A stretch of DNA of 64,000 nucleotides, taken from contig JASKMD010000024.1 of the NCBI GenBank assembly GCA_030144725.1, positions 5,725,345 to 5,789,344 of the forward strand. Reading direction: 5' to 3'. Below, piece after piece: positions 1-17,328 of the stretch. The position numbers were made by a program, and so were the translations under genes. A model generated the notes under the pieces. The model did no database searches. It was not told where the DNA came from and worked only from the letters and a program-made list of their open reading frames with translations. How positions within the stretch are numbered: position 1 is the stretch's first letter; each line of letters opens with the position of its first letter. The DNA comes from Haematococcus lacustris. Taxonomy: Eukaryota > Chlorophyta > Chlorophyceae > Chlamydomonadales > Haematococcaceae.

Positions 1-660
1 AGCAGGCCCGCAGCACCGCACCAGCACCCCAGCCCCCCCTTGTACCAATGCCAGCTGCTCCAAAGAATACCACCAGCTGCTTGGTACGCCCATGGCGCTC
101 AATGGACACCTCAGCCATGTCCTCCTCCAACTGCAGCCATGCACACAAGGCACACATGGTAGCTGACATGGTGGCACTAGGTTGGGCATGGCACAGTCAA
201 CTATCCCTCATGCTCACTTCATACCACCCCACCACCTCTCACTCCCTTACCCTCCCTCTCTCCCACCCACCCTCACCTTCTTGAAGAACTGCTCCAGTGT
301 CCGGTCCTCAGCTCCGTAGAGCCTCAGCCGCTGCTGTGCCCACTTGGGGTCCAGGTACACCTCCCACACTGCGTCCCAGGTGGCTAGGGTGACGGTGATG
401 TGCTTCAGGTTGGCCTCCAGGGAGGTGCCGGCTGAGCTTGCTGCTGCCAGGTGCTGGAGGTGGGGCTTGATCGGTGCGAGCCACTGCTCAGTGTCACGGC
501 GGGCATTGTTCAGGCCACTGCCATGCTTGACCTGGCCCTTGGTCAGCTTTCACCGGCGCAGCTGGTCTGCCAGCAGCTGGCCTGTCGTCGGATCCCACAC
601 CCCTGAGGCTGCACTGACTGCCTGGGTGACGCCGGGGTCAATGCCTATCCCAATCTGAGT
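1..660 (-). pseudogene. Fanzor (eukaryotic TnpB-like nuclease), subfamily II, decayed copy running off the left edge
   Basis: Two minus-strand exons are visible. The exon 660-277 carries the RuvC-I motif (GIGIDPG, first catalytic Asp) followed by a block rich in WLAPIKPHLQ and WDAVWEVYLDPKWAQQR, and it ends at a good GT donor (276-275). The next exon, 130-1, starts after an AG acceptor with LEEDMAEV and contains QLVVFFGAAGIGTRGG, the segment just before RuvC-II; the rest lies outside the window. An in-frame TGA at 552-550 interrupts the RuvC-I exon. The reading frame also shifts just upstream of RuvC-I near 650, where a second open frame (833-645) takes over. Fanzors are established as RNA-guided endonucleases; this copy looks inactive. 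The family match rests on motif order and on close similarity to the copies at 48 kb and 57 kb. Confidence 0.75.
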
Positions 661-2900
661 GGCTGGGTTAAAACCAACTGCCGTGTTGCAGCTAGGCCCT
701 TGCCAATGTGGGGCAGTCCCAACTCATGGGCCGCTACAGCTGCTGCACCTGGGGCTGCCATTGGGCTGCTGTTGCTGCCCAATGGCAGGGTGGAGCAGGA
801 GGGGTTGGGAGGGGGCGGGTGTAGTGCACACATACACTGACACCATCAGTCAGGTCCTGCTCACATGGTATAGGATAGCATAGCATAGCATAGGATAGCA
901 TAGGATAGGCACGTGGCACCGCCCCGGCATCTTACACAACATGGGAAACAGTGACAGCCTGTTGGGAGGTAGTCGGAGGTACTTGGAGATCACACACTGA
1001 AGTTAACTGATGTCCAGCCACCACCAGGCTGTAGCTGTGGGGTGGGATTGGTTGCCTTGCACACGGCCATGATCTTTGGGGGCTGGGGGAGCCTGATGGT
1101 GCTGGCTTTAGGCAGGTGTCAGCCATCCGCGTTGCTTTCACTACTTAGGCCTCTGCCAACCTTGAGTCTGTAGTTCTTACCGCCATACTGCCCGCCGTAC
1201 TTCTGCCTCTTGTTGTGAGAGGCGACAGGAAGCCATGGGGTGCTTGGCTTCCTTTCCCCTCTCTCTTGCAGCCTAGGCTCATGCTGTACCCACTGTGGGC
1301 ACTGCTTGCACATGGGTACATCTGCACAAGACTGCTTAAGGGGCCATGGTCCCTCTTATGCTTCCTGCAGGTGTGGGGTATGCCATCTCCCTCGCAGGCT
1401 TTGCATGGTAAGCCCCCGTCTGTGCATGGTGACTTGCCTGGCAGCTGGTGATAGGTCTGAGCCATGCACACCCCTGGGTTTGATGTTTGTTCATGCTGCA
1501 TGGGGTTATTCAGCCATGGTCCACAAGGTTGAGACAGCTTCCGGCATTACAAAACTAGGCATCGACCCAAGACCCAATACCAAGCCATCTGCACACACAC
1601 GCACCCATTACGGCTGGTGTCAATGCTGCCTCAGGTACAACCAGATCAAGATGACCCAGATAGCACAAGCTGCAGAGGCCAAGCCTGTCAAGACCAGCAG
1701 TTGAGCTGATCTCTGCACTCCTAATCTCGGGCACCGGCACCAGCCCCATCAGTGCATGATTACCTCCCACAGGAGGATACTTGGGGCATCACCTATAGAC
1801 ATCTGACTTTGGAGGGTGAGCCACCGCCAGAAGCATGTTTGGCGTGCAACAGCGGGGTCACATGCCCTTCATAGTGCCTAGTCTGTGATTCATGCAATCA
1901 CAGGCTGGTCACCACTGCAGATGATTGTGTGTGTCACATGCGAGTAATTATAGTAGTTATCGGTCAATACACTATGCATGACACTGGTAGTGGTGGCAAT
2001 GCTGCTTATCATCCCTATTGATCGTGTGACACTGGCTCCTTGGTTGCCCTCAACTATGTGCAACGCACTCTGTGTCTAGGTGCACATGTTTCAGGATGTG
2101 TCTGGATGAAACAGTCGCAAAGGTGTGAAACTAACGTGGGCTTAACTGACCTGCAGCACTTGCCCAGAGCCGCCCTTCATCTTGAGCCTGTAGCAAGCCT
2201 ACAATTCTGGCTTTTAACCCTGGCGCCTGGCGAAAGCATGTTTACCCTCATTTTTATGATGATGATGAGTAGGCAGTGCCCTCTCAAGCACCGTTGCAAT
2301 CGCCAGCCTGGTATGGCTGCTTGGCTTCGCTCGTATGAAGTTTGAACATAATGACTGACAGGCGGTCACCCCTCCCATTGAACCACCAACCCCCCTAACG
2401 ATAAGGGACAACGGCTTTTCCGGACTCATCTCTGCACGGGTGTACACGCGGATTGAAGCGTCGGAATGCGGCCGCGCTAAGGCACGCGCCGAGCTGGTCG
2501 GGCATGTTGCCGGGTATCCGACCCTACCGAGCCTGCGGACTTGATGTACGCTGACCCAGTATCTGTGAGTCCCTCATTGACGCGATGAATAGTGCGCGAT
2601 GTGCGAGGAGTCCGACCCCATGTCCAACATCGTGACCAACATGCGCTGGTCCAGGGGCTCTGAAACTTGGAGGAGACCACAGTAGGAGCACAGCAGTGGC
2701 AGCTGCATCAACCCCTTGTTGATTAGGCTCCAAAAGGTGGGGAAACACTCCTCCATGCTGCCCACTCTGTTGATGTCAGTCTTACAACCATCGAAGTGAA
2801 TCGAAGTCTCCAGCCCTGCGTCACTAGCTAGGGAACTCAACTAAGGACCCCCTGCCAAGTTCTCAACTCTTATCAAGATTTATCAAGAGGGGTTTTAGAA
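661..2900. other. No confident gene; possible transposon debris
   Basis: The stretch 661-833 (minus) probably continues the Fanzor remnant toward its N-terminus. On the minus strand 1501-1145 an open frame holds a Cys/His cluster (CKACEGDGIPHTC) that could be a zinc knuckle of a mobile-element protein, but it is too short to classify. A short TAGCATAGGATA-type repeat lies at 868-908. In 2840-2574 (minus) an 88-residue open frame has protein-like composition but matches nothing I recognise. No splice-supported host gene was found. Confidence 0.4.
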
Positions 2901-3357
2901 GCTGGCGTGTGCACATGCCTGCAGGTATGGGCTTGTACTCCAAATCCCACCCCTACAGACGGAAGGGGGGCCATGCTGCCCGCTGTGCGTGTTGTACGAA
3001 GTCTACGCTAGCTGGCAGCACTGGCTGGGTTGAAATCCATGTGGAGGGAGAGGCAGCTTCTTACAGATCCGGATGCAATCACACAGCCATTGGCCAGGTT
3101 ACAGCCATGATGTCTGAAGTCATCAGGGCTTGCAGCAACAAGAGTGCTCACCAGCCCCCAGCTGCCGGTGGCTGTGCAACAAGCCATGCAGCAGTGTCCC
3201 ACCACAAAACAGAGGGTGGCATGCTTACTGCTCGATAGAGTGCAGCTGCTCATGGACTCCGGCACGTGTGGCAAGAAGGGGGGCCAGCACACAGATGACG
3301 TGACAGCCAGGAGAGTTCTGGCACGCTTGGTGCCTCCAGAATTGCTAGAGCAGCAGC

Positions 3358-4227
3358 TTGTCAGTGCATTTGCTCAACAAACTGGCCTGGACCGCCACTG
3401 GGTGTCAGAGGCTCGAATGCATGCATGTGCTGCAGCCACTAGTGTGCCCCTGGTGTGCCATGTACCAAGTTGTCTGGCACAAGGCTTGCTGCAAGGGCAG
3501 GAGCAGGGATTGGGGCATGGCACAGAGGTTCAGCATGCCGGTGTGGTGGAGCTATGGGGCTACAGCTCACTTCAAGGGCAGGCATGATTCAGAGGGAGGG
3601 GTGGTGAAGCAGTGGCTGAGGGGTGAGATCCTGGCTGACCGTGTTGGGAAGTGCAATGCATTGGGGTTTGTGCAGCATTGCAATGCATATCACAAGCCAG
3701 CTGCTGCTGCTGACCCCAGCAAGGCTCACCGTGCACGAGCAAGTGTGGGTCATCGGTGGTGCTTGGAGCTTAGCACACGGGAGGTAGAGCTTTGCAATGC
3801 TCCAGAGTGGGATGCACATGCCTTTGCATCATCCATCCCCGGCTCTATGAGCATGCATAGCTGCTTCTTCCCTGCTGCAGGGATCCACGTTGAGTGGTCA
3901 GAGTCTGCATGTGCATGTGCCCAATGCATGACCGCCGCACCAAGGGGTGTGTGCATGAGGCCCACCATCACAAAGCCCTTTGTGGCCATGCCCATGTTCG
4001 ATCAGAAGAGGGATGACAAGCACTGGGACGATGAGTGCCTCACCCTTCTGTGTTCATTTGCACCAGACAGCGTGAAGCAGCTGTGCACCTTGGGCAAGAA
4101 GCTGAGCGTGAAAATGTTAAACGAGTATTGCAAGGCAGTGGGGTTATATGTGCCAGCCAACACCTTGCGTGCTGACCTACGGTACATGGTACTGGAGCAT
4201 CTCAATGGGCAGGCAGAGTGGGATTGA
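3358..4227 (+). CDS. Unclassified transposon-like protein with H-x-K/GGVVK motif and SAP-like C-terminus
   Basis: The 289-codon open frame is protein-like and probably the 3' part of a larger mobile-element gene. Around residues 60-90 it reads WWSYGATAHFKGRHDSEGG followed by VVKQWLRGEIL. An H-x-K ... D-x-x-GG-x-VK arrangement of this kind recurs in eukaryotic DNA-transposon proteins, but I cannot name the superfamily. The last 50 residues (KLSVKMLNEYCKAVGLYVP and following) look like a SAP DNA-binding helix pair. An overlapping frame at 3144-3587 is also open and ends in this region (RVACLLLDRVQLL ... LVPPELLEQQLVSAF), so the true gene may join the two by a splice or have suffered a frameshift near 3450. 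The start codon is uncertain. The ORF stands alone with no related neighbours. Confidence 0.45.
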   Translation: MSVHLLNKLAWTATGCQRLECMHVLQPLVCPWCAMYQVVWHKACCKGRSRDWGMAQRFSMPVWWSYGATAHFKGRHDSEGGVVKQWLRGEILADRVGKCNALGFVQHCNAYHKPAAAADPSKAHRARASVGHRWCLELSTREVELCNAPEWDAHAFASSIPGSMSMHSCFFPAAGIHVEWSESACACAQCMTAAPRGVCMRPTITKPFVAMPMFDQKRDDKHWDDECLTLLCSFAPDSVKQLCTLGKKLSVKMLNEYCKAVGLYVPANTLRADLRYMVLEHLNGQAEWD

Positions 4228-4999
4228 GCTGGCTGTGTAAGATGACGTTGAGAAAATTGGGCTCCATGCGTAAAGTGTACCGCAGTGTACCGCAGCGGAG
4301 AACTCTGCATCCCGCGTTGTGGGTGTTGTTAGGCAGCACTTGAAAGGCCCATTGCGCAGAGCGGAACCGTTCGCGTGCCTGGCAGACTGCCGGTCACCGT
4401 GGGTGCCAGCAGCTCGGGCGCGCAGGCGCAAGCGCGACGCAAAGATAAGGCGTTCCGCGTTAAAATGACAACTCAACTCTCACCAGGCACGCCGCAAAGT
4501 CAAATGTCCCTTACGTGGTGGTTCAATGGGAGGGGTGACCAGGCAGCAAAGGTCGGGGTGGCATTGGATGAGAAAAGTGCGCGCAACGGTGCTCAGAGTC
4601 TCCAATGGTGCTCAGAGTCTCCTATGGCTCATGTGCACTCGGACCTCCACACATGAGACAGACGCGCCTTTTGATCCGCTCAGGCAAGGGAGGCCAATGG
4701 TGCCAATGGTGCCAGCAACTGACGCCAAACCCGTGTAGCTGCGTGCACACCCACAAGCTGCTGCCATGAGGCCAAGCTTCCGTAACATTCTGATTTCTCT
4801 ACCCTACATTGCAGCCATCTCTGTCATCACCTGTCAGTATGCAATGTTCAACACCAACCTAATGCATGCCCGCCTTTGGAATACACTGCAGATTGCATGT
4901 TGCGCATTTGAAATTGCAGCCAGGACTGTCGCCGGGCGCTGGGAAGCTGGGATGGGGTAGCGGCATGTAGCGGATGAGTGGCCTCGGAGTTGCAGTCGC
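4228..4999. other. Intergenic, nothing recognised
   Basis: Only short open frames lacking splice support occur here. The region contains the presumed promoter of RMI1, but no clear TATA element or other motif stands out. Confidence 0.5.
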
Positions 5000-7900
5000 A
5001 TGGAAACCGAGCTAGTTGGGCGCGCGGAGGAGCTCGCCGCGAACTTGAAGCGCGCCCGCCACATCAGCCTGAAACCCGACTGGGTTGCAGCATGCCTTCA
5101 ATTCCTCGAGTCTAGCCAGCAGCAGCGCCGAGGCCCAGCTTTGGAGGAAGCAGTACTTGCACAGGCACTGCTCAGTGACTTCAACGCATCGGGCGCAGGC
5201 ACGTTACCGATGGACCTGAAGGTAGGGCGGGCCCCCAGTACCATGCTGTCATGTGTATGCCTGGCAGGCCCAACCGTTGACAGCTCTTGCAGACGTACCA
5301 CAGGCGGCTACTGGAAGGAAAGCACGTGCTGCAGATTGACGAGATCAGCAACCTTGCTGCGCCAGCCAAAGACAGGTGCTCCATGCAGTCATTTGCAGCA
5401 CATGGCCATACATTGCTGTGCTGGTGGCCGCATGACTGGGTAAACTGACCACGGCCAGCATGCTACTTCGTTGAGGAGTAGTTTGGAAGCCCTGTAGATA
5501 CCTTTGGCAAAGAAATTACATGCATGGCAGGGGGGTGCGTGGGTGCATGAGTGCAGATATCAAGACAGATCTGAGGGACGCTGCCTGAAGCTGCACCTCA
5601 CAGATGGTGCGTCGCCTCACGTACACAACTGCTAGCCTCCGCAGGCAACACTCTAGCTCCGCTGCAGCTTCTGCTTCAGCTTCAGCTTCTGCTTCAGCTG
5701 CAGCTTGTGCTTCAGCTGCAGCTTCTGCTTCTGCTTCTGCTGCTGCTGCAGCTGCAGCTTCAGGTCCAGCTTTCCTTCAGCTCACCAGCTGCATCCACCA
5801 GCTGGGCAGGGGCAGGCAGATGTTGAGAGCTGCTTGTGATAGCAGCTGGGCAGTGCACGGTGTGAAGGGGACCAGCTAAGGCAGCAGATGAAGGCAGCCG
5901 GTCAAGGCCTCTGGCTTTTAGCTGAGTAGGTTGACAGCCAGGCACAACGCCGGCACCATCATCATCATCAACACCATAACATGGCATCCCCCTGTTGGTG
6001 ACTGTCGCCTGCTGTTCCACACATTCTCCTATGGTATCCTGCCATGCAGCTGAGCACAGGCGGTGCATTGCTGTTGTCTGCTGTGGCAGGGCGGTGCCAT
6101 GTGTTTGGCATCGAGTACCGGCACATGCCCAGCCTCAGCTGGGACTGCCCTGCTGGCTGCAAGGTGAGGTGCCGGGCCTAGGCAGCTGTGTGAGGGGCGC
6201 TGGAGGGCAGATGGTGACCCAGTGAGTCAGCACGGTCATGCACAGCAGCAGCGCAGCTGTGCTTAGCTGAGCTCAGCGCGCCTCAGCGCAGCTCAGCGCA
6301 GCTCAGCGCAGCTCAGCGCAGCTCAGCGCAGCTCAGCGCAGCTCAGCGCAGCTCAGCGCAGCTCAGCATATGCTCTTACGTTGGGATTTCTGTGGAGCAG
6401 CGAGGTGGTGGGCAGGTCTATGTGGGTGTGCAAAGCTCCTAAGTGTGATGTTAACTGCTGTGCACAGCACCTCAGCAGCCACCACCCCCTGCAGCCACCA
6501 CTCTCTCCCTGGTGCCGCATAGGTAAATACCCAGGCCTTCCAGGAAGTGCTATGTGGTGTGTGGCATGTGCCAGGCACCTACGCCTAATCTGCTCATCAT
6601 CATCATCATCACCTTCACCATCATCGTCATTGTTACGGATGCCAGATGATGATGGTGGTGATGATGGTGGTGATGATGGTGGTGATGGTAGTGGTGATGA
6701 TGGTGGTGATGATGGTGGTGATGATGACGAGGCTCAGCTCAGCTGGGCAGATGCTCCATGGTGATGATGATGAGGATCATCATCACTGTGGGCTGTGTGC
6801 TGTAGTGATGTGTGATCAAGCGCTGGAGGTGATGGTGATGGTGATGGTGATGGTGAGACGCGCTGTGGGCCACAGGTGGTGGTGGAGAACGTGGCGGTGC
6901 GGCGCGGTGTCCTCCTGCTGCAGACTGAGAATTGCGCAGTGCTGGGGGGCCAGGTGGACAGGCTGGAGCAGGCCAGGCAGCGGGCGGTGGCCTGCTGGAA
7001 CAAGCCTGCAGGTGAGATGGGGGGACAGGGGACCAGCCCCTGGGCTGCTGCTCTGGGCTGCTGTGGCTCGTGGTGTGAGACAGAGCCAGGGTGTCAATGG
7101 TGCTGGCTGCATGGCCTTAGTAAGATGCCCGCCCTCCTGCCCACCTGCCCGTTTTCGCCCGCCCGCCCGTTCCCGCCCGTTCCCGCCCGCCCGTTCCCAC
7201 CTGCCCGCCCATTCCCGCCCGCCCGCCTGCCCTGCTGACCCCTTCCCTGCGCTGCTCGCAACTTTGCTAGGCGGGCGCTCCCGGGAGCATGGCCCCCGGC
7301 CTGTTGTAGCGGAGTCCATTGCAGCAGCCTGGGCAGACCCTGCCCCGGACCCTACAGCAGCAGCACCACCAGGCCCTGGCGGCGTGGCAACTGGATCAGC
7401 AGTGCCAGCGGCTGGATCAGCAGGACCGGCTGCTGGACCCCCCAATATGGGTGCCATTATGGGTGTGGCGGGTGCACCTACAGCTGGAGCCAGGGCTGGT
7501 GGGCCTGAGGTAGCAGTTCAACTTGCAGCCAGCTCAGCTCGTGCAGATGGCCTAGTTAGGCACAACAGCTCAGCATCTGTCACCCTCACAGGCGCAGGCA
7601 CAGCAGGCAGCAGTGCCAATCCAGCCCCTGCTGGCCTCAGCCCTTCCTTACCAGCCCAGCCATCAGCAGCTTTGTCGCAGGGCTTGAACGGTGGGAGGGG
7701 CCCCGCAATCCACGGCGGGGGGATGGCAGGGGCTGTGGGTGGCACAGGAGCAGCAGGGGCAGCGAGGGCAGCCGGGGCGGCAGGGGCGGCAGGGTCGTCA
7801 GGGTCGTACAACAGTGGAGCAGGAGTAGGTGGATGGCCTGAGAATGGTTACCACACCAGCTATCAGCCACAGGGCCAGCTACATAAGCAGCTGCCACAAC

Positions 7901-10828
7901 AACAGCCCCACCGGCAGCTGGAGCAGCAGCAGCAGCAGCAGCAGCGGTGGCCACAAGGGCAGTCAGACCAGCAACAGGGGCAGCAGAGGCAGCAGGGGCA
8001 GCAGGGGCAGCAGGGGCAGCAGGGGCAGCGACCGCCTCATCTGCTTCACCACACCACTTTCCCTTCAGGGTCAGGGCCAGGGCCCGCCCCCCTCCACAGC
8101 AACATGCAGCAGCCAGGAGGCTTCCTAGGCCCTGGAGCAGACCCCCCCGGCCCTAGGCCATGGCAAGCCTCACGCCAGCCCCCCCCTGCCCCCGCTCCCT
8201 CCAGCCCCCCCCATGCAGTGATCATTGACGACTCAGACGACTGCATCCTACACTCCCCCGACCACGAACCCCTCCCCCTGGAGCCAGGCCCTTCCGCCCA
8301 TCGCCCGCCCACGGCCAGGGTTGTGATATCGGGCCTCATGCCCAGCCACCCTGCAGGGCTGAGGTCATCCATGCCACTAGCACTGTTGCACCCAGATACT
8401 GAGGCCTGCCCCTTGGACCTACATCCCCCTGACACTGGCTCAGGCTCCAGGGAGGCTGTGTGTGGCGAGGGCTGGCAGGACCCTGGCCTGGTGGCTGCAG
8501 CTCTGTCAAAACCTGCAGCCAGCACTGCTGCCCTGGGGTTTCGAGCCCGGGACCTCCCACACGGGGCAGGAGCAGGGGTGGGGGCTGCGTGGGAGGGTGG
8601 GGAAGGGCTTGGAGCAGCAGGGGTGGGAACAGGCAGCCCGGACAGCCTGATGGGGTGGGAGGAGGGCGCAGAGGAGGAGGGAGGGGCTGTTGGTCATGAA
8701 GCTGCCAGGCAGTTGCCCTGCAGCCGCCCCTCACCCCCTGCCGCCTCCAATCTTCCTGGAGGGGCTTCTGATGCCCCAGGTGCAGCCAGCAGGACCAGCC
8801 ATGCGTGCAGTAGCGCCTCCCCGGCCGTGCCCAGGGCCCCTTCACCCGCAGCAGGACCCACACACCCCGCACCAGACATACATGTGACGTCAGACATGTC
8901 AGCAGCAGCGGCCACCCCCTCTCTTGGCCCCTACCCACCCCCCACCCAAACTTCCCCCACTGCTGCTTTTGTAGCCAGCAGCCAGCAGCCTACCCCTGCT
9001 GCCTCCCCGCTGCCATACGGCTGTGTGCCGGGCAGCTGGCAGGCAAGGGCCCTGCTGAACCGCTCCAGGCGGCGCAGCGCAGCAGCAGGTGGCACCCCTT
9101 TGACTGGGTTGACCCCTGGGGCTGGGGGCGGCCTCCCTGTTGGTGTGGGAGTCAGGTTCAATACCCAGGTCCTCGGCCAGCCCCTGGTGCAGCAGCCGGG
9201 CCAGGAGCCAGGGGCGGAAGGGAGGGCACATACCCAGGACGAGAGGGGGCCACGCCTCCATGACCCCACCCCCCAGCAGCAGCAGCAGCAGCAGCTGGGA
9301 GTTGGGTCAAGGGAAGAGGCAGGGTCAGGCTGGGGAGCAGGTGGCCCGCTACAAACCCGGGGAGTTGTGGTCATTGATTTAGAGAGTGATGAGGAAGGGG
9401 GGCTAGGGGGGTCACCTAGCAGTGGACAACAGCTGCAGGGTGAGCAACAGCAGCAGCAGCAGCAGCAGGGTCAGCAGCAGCAGCAGCAGGTTCACGGTGC
9501 ACAGAATGGGCTGGGGTGGCAGCAGGGGCAGGAGCTGGGGTTGGGGGATGGTCAGGGGCAGGAGTGGGGAGACAGTCACGCTCGTGACGGGTGGGAAGAG
9601 CCCCCCTCAGAGCCACTGCAACCACATGACTATGTGGACCAAGTAGGTCTGTGCCATGGCCCAGGCCCTGCTGACAACCATGCCCAGCAGCAGCAGCAGC
9701 AGCAGCAGGAGTTGATGGAGGTAGACCAGGAACAGCAGCAGTGGCAGCAGGGGGGCCGCCCCCTTACACCAGCACCACCCTCCAGCTCAACTCCAGCCCA
9801 CCCCTGCCTAGCCTCCTACAGCCATCCTGCCCCACAGCCTGACCCTGGCCCTCCAGCCCACCACCGCTTCCTGCGCCCCTCCTCCCCTGTGCCCGTCACG
9901 TGCCTATGGCTCCTGGACAGGGGCTGCCTGCCCCTCATGTGCAAGGGGCAGCTGGGGCAGGGCCAGGGGCAGCAAGGGCAGGGCGAAGGGCAGCAGGGCC
10001 AGGGGCAGCAGGGGCAGGGCCAGGGGCAGCTGGTCCAGGTGCTGGGCACCCTCCAGAGTGTGTCACCCTACTTGGCCAGCATTGAGGACGGCACGGGGTA
10101 TGTGGAGGTGTCCCTAGGCCGCGACCTCGAGCTCCTGCCTGGTGAGCTAGGAGCTAGCTGGAGGGGGACCAGTCAGGTGGCCTGGGTGGTGATGCTGGCG
10201 GCAGCTTGTACCAGTGTGGGTTTTCTTGCCTATCCTCCTCTTCTGTTCTCTTCCCCTGCCTTGTTGCGGGTGAGGAACCGCAGATGCGGCTATGGAGGCG
10301 TGGAGTGTAGGTGGCGGTGGCAGTTGCGATGAACACAATGGTCCGCCCTCTCTGGTTGCTCGCTCCCTCAACGAGGGGCATGACATCGCGTGCCATTGCC
10401 GATCTGTTCGATGTCACCTCGCAGGGTTTACCTCTGGCATGCTCCAGGACTTTGCCCGGGACCCAGCGCAAGCAGCCGAGGCCCAACGATCCTCGCAAGC
10501 GGCGGCTCAGCGGTTGCGAAGCTTTCACGGCCTTATGACGTTGCGCCTACCCAATAGCTTTTCCACAGCAGCATCGGCAGGAGTTGAAGACTCCACTCCG
10601 CGATGCGCGGGCCGTACACCGGCACAAGAGGTGTTCGGAGATTTCGCCAACAGCACATCCGAGCCGGTGGCGTCCCCGGTGGCGCACCGGCAAGCCGGTG
10701 CCGCGTGGAGTAGCGTGTCGCTGGTCGACCTGGTTGAGGCTCGCGACGCGGGTGTGTTAAGGGATGCCCTGGAGAGCATTCGACAGACATGGCAGGATGC
10801 CCAGCCAGACTTAATCAAAACGCTTTGA
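5000..10828 (+). CDS. RMI1: RecQ-mediated genome instability protein 1 (RMI1), BLM/Topo III complex scaffold
   Basis: Seven exons (5000-5221, 5293-5375, 5557-5606, 6090-6163, 6876-7011, 7271-10141, 10425-10828) join in phase to give about 1279 residues. The N-terminus has the DUF1767 helical region (LKPDWVAACLQFLES, SDFNASGAGTLP) and the first OB fold (YHRRLLEGKHVLQIDEISNL, LHLTDGRCHVFGIEYRHM, VVENVAVRRGVLLLQ). The C-terminus has a second OB-like segment (LVQVLGTLQSVSPYLASIED, YVEVSLGRDLELLPG). In known systems RMI1 joins topoisomerase III and the BLM/RecQ4A helicase to dissolve double Holliday junctions in the nucleus. The central ~850 residues, nearly all in one exon, are disordered and rich in Gln, Gly, Pro and Ala, with two acidic SUMO-interaction-like motifs (AVIIDDSDDC near residue 505, VVVIDLESDEE near 888). 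Human RMI1 is about half this length. The open frame continues upstream of 7271 into the intron, but that part is not coding. Confidence 0.9.
5650..5765. repeat. TTCAGC/TTCTGC-rich tandem repeat in RMI1 intron 3
   Basis: Imperfect hexamer-based repeat (GCTTCAGCTTCTGCTTCAGC-like) in the intron after the 5557-5606 exon. Confidence 0.8.
6270..6367. repeat. 10-bp tandem array (GCGCAGCTCA)n in RMI1 intron 4
   Basis: About ten nearly perfect copies of the decamer GCGCAGCTCA lie between the exons ending at 6163 and starting at 6876. A CATCAT/GGTGAT-type microsatellite follows at 6594-6730. Confidence 0.9.
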
Positions 10829-12025
10829 TCTGCATGACATCATGACACCCACATGATGAAGGGGCCATCGCCCGTGCCAGGAAGCACAGCAGCAGCTATG
10901 CGTGGTCGGAGCCCTCTGTGGGACGCTGACCGCTGTTGTTCAAGGAAGTGTTATAGCCGCTGGCGCGTGTAGGTCTTGAGAACGAGGGTTCTGTATGTTG
11001 GTGATGTGGAGCCTGATCGCAGCGCATCCACGGCCTAATCGTGCTTGCCCCTGGCAGCGAAGGCGAGAGTATCAAACGGCTTTCGTCAGGGCACCCGATT
11101 AGAACATCAGACCAGCCACATGATCTCGCCGTGCTATCGTGGTCGTCCTGACAGTGAGGTGTGCCAAAACACACGGTTCAATCCATGCTAGCCTCAAGGG
11201 TGGCAATAAGTTTACACAACAGGTGCAGGAGTGGCCAGAAGCAGGATTGGGTCATGTCTGCATGTCAACAGTTCACCCCTCCTCCTGAATCCTGGATGCA
11301 AGTAGGACTAAGCATCCTAAGCATCTAACATCCAACATCAACAACATCAACATCAATCAGCTCTCAGTCTAAGACCCTGGCTCAGTCTAAGATCCTCGCT
11401 GAGCATTCACAATTGGGCAGCTCAATCAATCACAAGATGGCAGTGTGGCTAGGGATCAAGCCTAGGAAGACATGGGAGGGTTCAGATGTAAAGAGAGCTG
11501 AGTAGTAAGGTCACACAACATGTAGGGAGCGTCCGGATCCGTGTAATGGTACATGTGACGTTGTGATGACGCTGCCATATGCTATGGTTATAGCTGCTTG
11601 CAAGGTCCGGGGAGGCGGCTTGCGTGTGACATGCTGCTGTAGCTGCCAAGTTGGTCCAGCACCTCCTGCCGCCCACCTTGCCCCCACGTATCTCTTGGTA
11701 AAGCAAGCACGCAGGGGCAGCAGCATAAGAGCAGGCATATGCATGAGGGGTATGGCATCAGGGCAGGGGGCAAGGAAGGTAGGAGGGCCTGAGGGCAGTG
11801 GTGGGGTCTAGGGGTCAGGGGCAACCTCTACACCCCTACAGCTGCTCCCGCCCCAACCCTTCCCCTGCAGCTGCCACTTGCCTGCGGTCAACAACCAGAC
11901 CTGGACCTGCCTGCATTGCCATCTTCACGCCCTGACGCACGTAGCTAACCACAACGCCTGGATTTCATTGCACCCGCGGTTTTGGCGAAAGTGCGTCTGC
12001 AACTCGAGCATGTGCCCGCGTTGGC
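10829..12025. other. Intergenic, nothing recognised
   Basis: Between the RMI1 stop and the TPR gene start no splice-supported reading frame was found. It is low in repeats apart from AACATC-type runs near 11325-11355. It presumably holds the RMI1 3' UTR and the promoter of the next gene. Confidence 0.5.

Positions 12026-17328
<5,303 letters not shown>

Noticed and set aside
8520..8570. tRNA/SINE B-box in RMI1 exon 6 (GGTTTCGAGCCCGGGACC)
   Set aside because: No A-box at the right distance, and the reading frame is uninterrupted; probably chance in GC-rich coding DNA.
6646..10332. Single 1228-residue protein starting in a GATGGT repeat
   Set aside because: Only 7271-10141 is an RMI1 exon; the upstream part is intron, and the part after 10141 runs past a clear GT donor.
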